Source of the DNA: Streptomyces sp. SCSIO 75703
Lineage (GTDB): Bacteria; Actinomycetota; Actinomycetes; Streptomycetales; Streptomycetaceae
Length of the DNA: 64,000 nt
Reading direction: 5' to 3'
NCBI RefSeq assembly: GCF_036607905.1
Contig: NZ_CP144555.1
Coordinates: 5,580,001-5,644,000, forward strand
Shown: piece by piece, positions 58,063 to 64,000 of the stretch
How positions within the stretch are numbered: position 1 is the stretch's first letter
How the letters are laid out: each line of letters starts with the position of its first letter
Translations under genes and position numbers: made by a program
The notes under the pieces: generated by a model
What the model saw: only the letters and a program-made list of their open reading frames with translations
What the model was told of the DNA's origin: nothing
Database searches by the model: none

Positions 58063-61000
58063 ATGACCGACACCGGCCGGATCCCGGGCGAGGGGCTGCC
58101 GGAGACCGCAGGCACGGTGGAGCATCCGGGGGCCCCCGCGCCCGGTGCGTACACCTACCTCTCCGAGACCACCGCCGAGGACGAGGACCTGCTGCTGCCG
58201 GGCGCCCAGAGTGCCTGGGGCAACGAGGTCGCGCCGCCCGCGCCGGAGCCGGTCGTCGAGACCGTGCACCAGCCGGGCCCGCACGAGATCTCCGGGCGCG
58301 ACACCGGCTCTGTCGACCTCGGCGCCGTCCGCCCGTCGCGCCCCGCCTCCCCGGCCCCGCCGCGCCGTCCGCTGCACCTCGGCCCGCCGATCCCGGACAC
58401 CTCCGCGAGCCCGGTCCGGCACCTCGCCGAGCGCGGTCCCGCCGACATCCCGGCCCGCCACCCCGGCCCGGCCGCCTCCGGCCCCGAGTACCTCGACGTC
58501 CCGCCGCCCGCGGGGGCTCCCTCGCAGGGGGCGACGCCGTGGGCCGCGCAGCCGGCCGGGGCGGCTCCCGTGCCCCCGGCGGCTGCGGAGACCCCGGCGG
58601 CTCCGGAGACCCTGGCGGCTCCCGTGCCCCCGGCGGCTGCGGAGACCCTGGCGGCTCCGGAGACCCCGGCCGCGCAGGCTCCCGCCGCTCCGGCGGCTCC
58701 GGCTTCCGGGGTGACGCCGGTGGGTCCGGTGGCCCCCGGGGCGGCGGCCGGCGAAACGGTTGTCCCGGATTCCGCACCGGCTCCGGCTGCGTCCCAGGAC
58801 GCGAGGGGCGCGGCGCAGGCACTGGTCGCCCGCGTCGCCGCTCCGCGGTCAAGCGGTCCCGCGGTGGCCGCGCGGGTGCCTGAGGCGGTGTCAGAGGCCC
58901 CGGTGCCCGTCCCGGCCGAGGAGGCGTCGGGGGCCGCGCCGGACCCGGCGGCTCCGGCACCGGTGACCGAGGTTCCGGTCTCTCCGGCGGTCGACGCGGA
59001 CGCGGGCGCCGTCGTGCCCGCGCCGGAGGCGACACCGGCTCCGGAGGCCATACAGACGGCCGGTACGGAGCAGGCCGCGGAGGCCCCCGGGGCTTCCGAC
59101 GCGCCCGCGCCGGAGGCTTCCGAGGCGACCGGGGCCACGGAGGTCACGGCGGCACCGGTCGCCGGGGCCCCCGAAGGCGACCCCGCGGACGGGGCCGCCC
59201 CGGAGAGGGCCGGGGCCGCGGACGACGCCGAGGACACGGACGTCGCCGCCGAGGCCGCCGACGGGGTTCAGGCGCCGGAGGCCGCCGATGGCGCCCACGC
59301 GCCGGAGGCGGTGCCCGCGCCGGAGGCCGTCCAGGCGGACGCCGCCCAGGGCCAGGAAGCGGAGCAGGACGCGGAGGCGTCGGGGGCGGCGGGTGCCGAG
59401 GCGGCGCGGGAGCCCGTGGCCGCGTCCTCGGCCGCCGGGGCCCCGGCGGCCGTTCAGACCTCCCCGACCGCGCCCGTGGCGGCGACCGGGCCCGGCACAG
59501 AGGCCGACTCGGCCCCGGACACGGCCCAGGACCCTGCGGGTGCCTCCGCCCTAGAGGGCGTCCTGGCGCCGGAGGCCGTGCCCGCCCCGGAGGCCGCACC
59601 GGTGCCCGAGGGCGCTCCGGCCGCGGAGGCCACCCCCGTGGCCGAGGTGGTCCGGCCCGAGGCCGTCACCCCCGTACCGGACGCGGTCCGCACCCAGGAC
59701 ACCGACGAGGTCCCCGGGACCGTGCCCGGCCCGGAGGCCACCTCCGCCCCCGAGGCCACCCAGGCCCCGGACGCCGAGCAGACCCCGGGTGCGGCCCCGG
59801 CGCAGGAGGCCGTCCCGGTTCCCGCGGCCGTCCCGGCCCCGGGTGCCGACCCGATCCCCGCCCCCGTCCCGGCCCCGGCCGCCGGGCAGACCATCGCCCC
59901 CGCCCCCGCCCCCGCCCCGGCCGCCGGGCAGAACCCGGCCACCGGCCCGGTGCAGGACGCCGTACCGGCTCCTGACGCCGCACCGGCCCCGGCGGAAGCC
60001 GCGACCGCTCCGGACACCGTCCAGCCTCAGGACGCGGCCCAGGCCGAGAGCACGACCCAGCCCCAGGACGCGCCCCAGGCGCGGGGGCAGGGCACCGTCC
60101 AGCCTCAGGACTCGACCCAGGCCGAGGGCACGACCCAGCCCCAGGACGCGCCCCAGGCGCAGGGGCAGGACACCGTCCTGGCGCAGGGCACCGTCCAGCC
60201 TCAGGACGCGGCCCAGGCTGAGGGCACGGCCCAGCCCCAGGACGCGCCCCAGGCGCAGGACACCGCCCCGACTCCGGTTGGCGCTCCCGTTCCTGACGCC
60301 GCGGCGGCCCCTGAGGCCGGAGAGGCCCCGGACACGGCTCAGGCCCCGGAAGCCGCCCCGGCCCCGGCGCCCGCCGCCGAGGCCCCCGTCCCCGAGGCGA
60401 CCCCGGCCCCGGCGCCCGCCGTCACCGTCGCGCCCGCCGCGCTCGTCACCGGCGAGCCGGCCGGGCAGGCGTCCGGCCCCGCCGCCGGACACACCGCCGC
60501 CGGCACCCCGCCCCCCGCCGAGGCGGCCGGCCCGCAGGGCGCCGGCGCGGACCCGGCCCCGCAGCACCCTCCCGCCCCCGAACCCGGCGTCCAGGCCCCC
60601 GACACCCCTACCCCCCCACCCACCACCCCCCTGACCGAGCCGTCCCCCCAGGCAGTGCCGGCCCCCGCCGGACAGGCCACCGCGGGACAGGCGGCCGACG
60701 GGCAGGCCGTGACCGGGGCACCCGTACCGGACGCGGAGCCGGCCCAGGGTCCGCAGACCCTGGCCGCCGCCGACGCCCCGCACGCGGCGGACCCCGCGGA
60801 GACCCCCATGCCCCACCCCGACCAGACCGTCGGCCGGTTCGTGCCGGTCGAGGGCCAGGTGCCCACCACCCCCCACCTCGCCCCGGCCCCGCCGCAGGCC
60901 ACCGTCCTCCCCCAGGAGGGCGAACAACCGCCCGGCACCACCGTGCCCGCGCCGCGCGAGGACGGCCCCGCGCTCGTCCAGCACGCCGACGACCTGGACA

Positions 61001-62844
61001 CCCGGGCCGCGGACCAGGCGGACCGCCGGCCGGTCCCCGCGGCGCCTGAGGGCCAGGCCGGCCCGCACGAGCCGGCCCCCGCCGAGACGGCCGAGGCGCC
61101 CCGCCCCGCGGGCCCCGCCGCGCCCCCGTACGACGACGCCGAACGCGAGGCCGTCCTCAAGGTCATGCGCGAACGCCGCGACATCCGCAACGGCTTCCGC
61201 GACGACCCCATCCCGCACGAGGTGCTGCTCCGGGTCCTGGAGGCCGCCCACACCGCGCCCTCCGTCGGGCACTCGCAGCCCTGGGACTTCGTCGTCATCC
61301 GCTCCGCCGACACCCGGCGGGCCATGCACGAACTGGCGACGCGCCAGCGCGACGCCTACGCCAAGTCCCTCCCCAAGGGCCGGGCCAAGCAGTTCAAGGA
61401 ACTGAAGATCGAGGCCATCCTCGACACCCCGGTCAACATCGTCGTCACCGCCGACCCCACCCGCGGCGGCCGGCACACCCTGGGCCGCCACACCCAGCCG
61501 CAGATGGCGCCCTACTCCTCCGCGCTCGCCGTCGAGAACCTGTGGCTGGCGGCCCGCGCCGAGGGCCTCGGCGTCGGCTGGGTCAGCTTCTTCGACGAAC
61601 GCGAGATGGTCCGCGCGCTCGGCCTGCCCGAGCACCTGGAGGTCGTCGCCTACCTGTGCGTCGGCTACGTCGACGAGTTCCCGGACGAGCCCGAGCTGAT
61701 CCAGGCCGGCTGGTCCAAGCGCCGCCCGCTGTCGTGGGTGGTGCACGAGGAGACGTACGGCCGCCGGGCCCTGCCCGGCGAGGACCCGCACGACCTGCTC
61801 GCCGAGACCGTCGCGCAGATCCGCCCCCTGGACGCCAAGGCGCTCGGCGAGGCGTGGGAGCGGCAGAAGCGCATGACCAAGCCGGCCGGCGCGCTCGGCA
61901 TGCTGGAGATCATCTCCGCCCAGTTGTCCGGGCTCTCCCGTCAGTGCCCGCCGCCCGTGCCCGAGCCCGCCGCCGTCGCCGTCTTCGCCGGCGACCACGG
62001 GGTGCACGCCCAGGGCGTCACGCCCTGGCCCCAGGAGGTCACGGCGCAGATGGTCGCCAACTTCCTCGGCGGCGGCGCGGTCTGCAACGCCTTCGCCGCC
62101 CAGGTCGGCGCCGAGGTGTGCGTCGTCGACGTCGGCGTCGCCGCCGACCTGCCCGCCACCCCCGGGCTGCTGCCCCGCAAGGTCCGCTCCGGCACCGGCG
62201 ACATGACCACCGGCCCCGCCATGACCCGCGAGGAGGCCAAGCAGGCCATCGAGGTCGGCATCGAGACCGCCCGCGACCTGGTGGCGGCCGGCAACAAGGC
62301 GCTGCTGACCGGCGAGATGGGCATCGCCAACACCACCGCGTCCGCCGCCCTGATCTCCGTCTTCACGGGGGCCGACCCCGCCGAGGTCACCGGCCGTGGC
62401 ACCGGCATCAACGACGAGACGCTGGTCCGCAAGACGGAGGTCGTCCGCCGTGCCCTCGACGTGCACCAGCCCGACCCGGCCGACCCCATCGGCGTCCTCG
62501 CCGCGATCGGCGGCCTCGAACACGCGGCCATGGTCGGCCTGCTCCTCGGCGGCGCCTCCCTGCGCACCCCGGTGATCCTGGACGGCGTCAGCGCCGGCGC
62601 CGCGGCCCTCGTCGCGCGTGCCATCGCCCCCGAGGTCCTCGCGGCCTGCATCGCGGGCCACCGCAGCGCCGAACCGGGCCACGTCGCCGCGCTCAACAAG
62701 CTCGGCCTGCGCCCCCTGGTCGACCTCGACCTCCGCCTCGGCGAGGGCACCGGCGCCCTGCTCGCCCTGCCGATGGTGCAGAGCACGGCACGGGCGATGC
62801 ACGAGGTGGCGACGTTCGACTCGGCGGGCGTCACCGAGAAGTGA
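58063..62844 (+). CDS. cobT: BluB-CobT fusion with ~1020-residue low-complexity N-terminal region
   Basis: The protein has 1593 residues. Residues 1-1020 are Ala/Pro/Glu/Val/Thr-rich, without predicted fold, and contain tandem repeats (58564-58671; 60016-60267). Residues about 1022-1240 are a BluB-type nitroreductase ('VLKVMRERRDIRNGFRDDP', 'APSVGHSQPWDFVVIRS', 'GLGVGWVSFFDEREMV'), which makes 5,6-dimethylbenzimidazole (DMB) from reduced FMN. Residues about 1242-1593 are CobT ('AVFAGDHGVHAQGVTPWP', 'GEMGIANTTASAALIS', and catalytic Glu in 'RLGEGTGALLA'), which attaches DMB to the ribosyl-phosphate of nicotinate mononucleotide. One polypeptide thus makes and activates the lower ligand of B12. 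The start is the ATG at 58063, with GAGGGG upstream. Confidence 0.92.
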   Translation: MTDTGRIPGEGLPETAGTVEHPGAPAPGAYTYLSETTAEDEDLLLPGAQSAWGNEVAPPAPEPVVETVHQPGPHEISGRDTGSVDLGAVRPSRPASPAPPRRPLHLGPPIPDTSASPVRHLAERGPADIPARHPGPAASGPEYLDVPPPAGAPSQGATPWAAQPAGAAPVPPAAAETPAAPETLAAPVPPAAAETLAAPETPAAQAPAAPAAPASGVTPVGPVAPGAAAGETVVPDSAPAPAASQDARGAAQALVARVAAPRSSGPAVAARVPEAVSEAPVPVPAEEASGAAPDPAAPAPVTEVPVSPAVDADAGAVVPAPEATPAPEAIQTAGTEQAAEAPGASDAPAPEASEATGATEVTAAPVAGAPEGDPADGAAPERAGAADDAEDTDVAAEAADGVQAPEAADGAHAPEAVPAPEAVQADAAQGQEAEQDAEASGAAGAEAAREPVAASSAAGAPAAVQTSPTAPVAATGPGTEADSAPDTAQDPAGASALEGVLAPEAVPAPEAAPVPEGAPAAEATPVAEVVRPEAVTPVPDAVRTQDTDEVPGTVPGPEATSAPEATQAPDAEQTPGAAPAQEAVPVPAAVPAPGADPIPAPVPAPAAGQTIAPAPAPAPAAGQNPATGPVQDAVPAPDAAPAPAEAATAPDTVQPQDAAQAESTTQPQDAPQARGQGTVQPQDSTQAEGTTQPQDAPQAQGQDTVLAQGTVQPQDAAQAEGTAQPQDAPQAQDTAPTPVGAPVPDAAAAPEAGEAPDTAQAPEAAPAPAPAAEAPVPEATPAPAPAVTVAPAALVTGEPAGQASGPAAGHTAAGTPPPAEAAGPQGAGADPAPQHPPAPEPGVQAPDTPTPPPTTPLTEPSPQAVPAPAGQATAGQAADGQAVTGAPVPDAEPAQGPQTLAAADAPHAADPAETPMPHPDQTVGRFVPVEGQVPTTPHLAPAPPQATVLPQEGEQPPGTTVPAPREDGPALVQHADDLDTRAADQADRRPVPAAPEGQAGPHEPAPAETAEAPRPAGPAAPPYDDAEREAVLKVMRERRDIRNGFRDDPIPHEVLLRVLEAAHTAPSVGHSQPWDFVVIRSADTRRAMHELATRQRDAYAKSLPKGRAKQFKELKIEAILDTPVNIVVTADPTRGGRHTLGRHTQPQMAPYSSALAVENLWLAARAEGLGVGWVSFFDEREMVRALGLPEHLEVVAYLCVGYVDEFPDEPELIQAGWSKRRPLSWVVHEETYGRRALPGEDPHDLLAETVAQIRPLDAKALGEAWERQKRMTKPAGALGMLEIISAQLSGLSRQCPPPVPEPAAVAVFAGDHGVHAQGVTPWPQEVTAQMVANFLGGGAVCNAFAAQVGAEVCVVDVGVAADLPATPGLLPRKVRSGTGDMTTGPAMTREEAKQAIEVGIETARDLVAAGNKALLTGEMGIANTTASAALISVFTGADPAEVTGRGTGINDETLVRKTEVVRRALDVHQPDPADPIGVLAAIGGLEHAAMVGLLLGGASLRTPVILDGVSAGAAALVARAIAPEVLAACIAGHRSAEPGHVAALNKLGLRPLVDLDLRLGEGTGALLALPMVQSTARAMHEVATFDSAGVTEK
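58564..58671. repeat. 54-bp tandem repeat inside bluB-cobT
   Basis: Two adjacent copies (58564-58617, 58618-58671) encode APVPPAAAETPAAPETLA with Pro/Leu swaps. In-frame, 18 residues each. Confidence 0.9.
60016..60267. repeat. 78-bp imperfect repeats inside bluB-cobT
   Basis: Three copies beginning at 60016, 60094 and 60190 encode a 26-residue unit (start 'TVQPQDAAQAEGTTQPQDA'); an extra six codons precede the third copy. All stay in frame. Confidence 0.88.
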
Positions 62845-62936
62845 CCCGCCGCGGGGGAGGGGCGGCGCGGCCGGCGAACGGCCCGCCCGCCCCGCCCCCG
62901 CCCGGCCACGCCTCACTCCCATCCGTACCGCTCTCG

Positions 62937-62942
62937 TAGAAT
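62937..62942 (+). promoter_or_regulatory. -10 box (TAGAAT) for the cobA/cysG-type gene
   Basis: TAGAAT lies 67 bases before the ATG at 63010. No clear -35 is visible. A GGACGAGGAG ribosome-site region follows. Confidence 0.45.
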
Positions 62943-63009
62943 CCGCACGTCAGGGCCGCTCCAGAGCCGAAGCGCCCCACCGCACCGCCAGGACGAGGAG
63001 CCCGCCCTC

Positions 63010-64000
63010 ATGGCCGAACACCCCGCCTACCCCGTAGGTCTCCGCCTCTCCGGCCGCCGTGTGGTCGTGCTCGGTGGCGGGCAGGTCGCCCAGCGCCGCC
63101 TGCCGGCCCTCGTCGCCGCGGGCGCCGACGTCCTGCTCGTCTCGCCCGAGGCCACCGCGTCGGTCGAGGCGATGGCGGACGCCGGGGAGATCACCTGGGA
63201 GCGGCGCTGGTACGCGCACGGCGACCTCGCCGACGCCTGGTACGCCCTGATCGCCACCGGCGACACCGAGGCCAACGACGCCGCCTCCGCCGAGGCCGAG
63301 CACCACCGCGTCTGGTGCGTCCGCTCCGACGACGCCGACCGGGCCACCGCCTGGACCCCGGCCACCGGCACCAGCGAGGGCGTGACGGTCGCCGTGCTCA
63401 CCACCCGCGCGCGCAGCCGCGACCCGCGCCACACCGCCGCCATCCGCGACGCGGTCGTGGAGGGCCTGCGCGACGGGACCCTCGTCGCCCCGCACCACCG
63501 CACCCGCACCCCCGGCGTCGCCCTCGTCGGCGGCGGACCCGGCGACCCGGACCTCATCACCGTCCGGGGCCGGCGCCTGCTCGCGGAGGCCGACGTCGTC
63601 ATCGCCGACCGGCTCGGCCCGCGCGACCTGCTCGCCGAACTCCCGCCGCACGTCGAGGTGATCGACGCGGCGAAGATCCCCTACGGCCGGTTCATGGCCC
63701 AGGAGGCCATCAACAACGCGCTGATCGACCACGCCAGGCAGGGCAAGTCCGTGGTCCGGCTCAAGGGCGGCGACCCGTTCGTGTTCGGGCGGGGCATGGA
63801 GGAGGCGCGGGCCCTGGCCGAGGCCGGCATCCCCTGCACCGTCGTCCCCGGCATCTCCAGCTCGATCTCGGTGCCCGGCGCGGCCGGCATCCCGGTCACC
63901 CACCGGGGAGTCGCCCACGAGTTCACCGTGGTCAGCGGCCACGTCGCCCCCGACGACGAGCGGTCCCTCGTGGACTGGCCGGCCCTCGCCCGGCTCACCG
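63010..64000 (+). CDS. cobA: Fused precorrin-2 dehydrogenase / uroporphyrinogen-III C-methyltransferase (3' partial)
   Basis: 330 residues are visible and the frame is still open at the window edge. The N-terminal part (about 1-165) is the Met8/CysG precorrin-2 dehydrogenase-type domain with NAD motif 'VVVLGGGQVAQRRLPAL'. The C-terminal part from about 170 is the SAM uroporphyrinogen-III methyltransferase: 'VALVGGGPGDPDLITVRG', 'VVRLKGGDPFVFGRG' and 'CTVVPGISSSISVPG'. It makes precorrin-2 and possibly sirohydrochlorin, feeding both siroheme and cobalamin. The ATG at 63010 is chosen; GAGGAG lies about 12 bases upstream. Confidence 0.92.
   Translation, partial: MAEHPAYPVGLRLSGRRVVVLGGGQVAQRRLPALVAAGADVLLVSPEATASVEAMADAGEITWERRWYAHGDLADAWYALIATGDTEANDAASAEAEHHRVWCVRSDDADRATAWTPATGTSEGVTVAVLTTRARSRDPRHTAAIRDAVVEGLRDGTLVAPHHRTRTPGVALVGGGPGDPDLITVRGRRLLAEADVVIADRLGPRDLLAELPPHVEVIDAAKIPYGRFMAQEAINNALIDHARQGKSVVRLKGGDPFVFGRGMEEARALAEAGIPCTVVPGISSSISVPGAAGIPVTHRGVAHEFTVVSGHVAPDDERSLVDWPALARLT

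Noticed and set aside
59551..62922. 1123-codon antisense frame over bluB-cobT, Gly/Arg-rich
   Set aside because: It mirrors the forward low-complexity and enzyme-coding DNA and has no domain or ribosome site.

Overview
The window is chromosomal DNA from a Streptomyces-type actinomycete. The evidence is very high GC content, almost exclusive G/C at third codon positions, frequent GTG starts, 4-base ATGA/GTGA overlaps, and -10 motifs of the form TANNNT placed 6-7 bases before start codons (leaderless genes). From memory the gene order matches the S. coelicolor stretch from about SCO1602 down to SCO1553 (infC-rpmI-rplT, pheST, argCJBDR, argH, pqrAB, glpQ1, metNIQ, cobL/cobT/cobA). I could not align it.

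Layout. 0-13 kb: the 3' end of a tandem-domain glycine-betaine binding protein, an XRE-cupin regulator, a TDT transporter divergent from a LysR gene, a DUF2510 protein, a PLP alanine-racemase-like enzyme, an orphan mycosin with a proline-rich membrane partner, a class-A-beta-lactamase-like serine hydrolase, and SseB and DUF1844 proteins. 13.4-21.3 kb is a translation block: a long infC leader, infC (probable ATC start), rpmI, rplT, an rRNA 2'-O-methyltransferase, a PAS sensor kinase with a TTA codon, pheS and pheT. 21.5-27.6 kb: an NsdA-like regulator, Nudix hydrolase, 3-hydroxyacyl-CoA dehydrogenase, secreted GHL10-type hydrolase, and small DUF proteins, one of them a degenerate histidine phosphatase. 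27.7-39.2 kb holds arginine biosynthesis in two transcription units (argCJBDR; argG then argH), each first gene preceded by an 18-3-18 ArgR operator. Between them sit a flavin-based trans-membrane redox module (ferric-reductase-like protein, FMN-binding protein, ApbE) and an L,D-transpeptidase.

39.3-46.1 kb: an aldo/keto reductase, a pqrAB-like TetR/MFS pair behind a 13-bp-arm palindrome, an acylglycerol-phosphate acyltransferase, secreted GlpQ, an ECF-like sigma factor and a GNAT. 46.2-50.9 kb looks like an accessory insert: an MFS exporter, an acyl-CoA-dehydrogenase-like flavoenzyme, a beheaded P450 and a beheaded AlkZ/HTH_42 gene joined head to head, and a transposase scar. 50.9-55.6 kb: two membrane proteins, a HAD hydrolase, and metNIQ behind a palindrome and a 28-codon open reading frame ending in a Cys-rich tail. 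55.7-64 kb: a GNAT, then cobalamin genes: CbiET-type cobL, a 1593-residue BluB-CobT fusion with about 1020 low-complexity N-terminal residues, and a fused siroheme-synthase-type cobA/cysG that runs off the window.

I see no tRNA, rRNA or CRISPR array and no intact mobile element. The most rewarding items are the Cys-tailed upstream ORF before metNIQ, the BluB-CobT giant and its leader, the P450/AlkZ deletion scar, the infC start and attenuator, and the TTA-containing orphan kinase.
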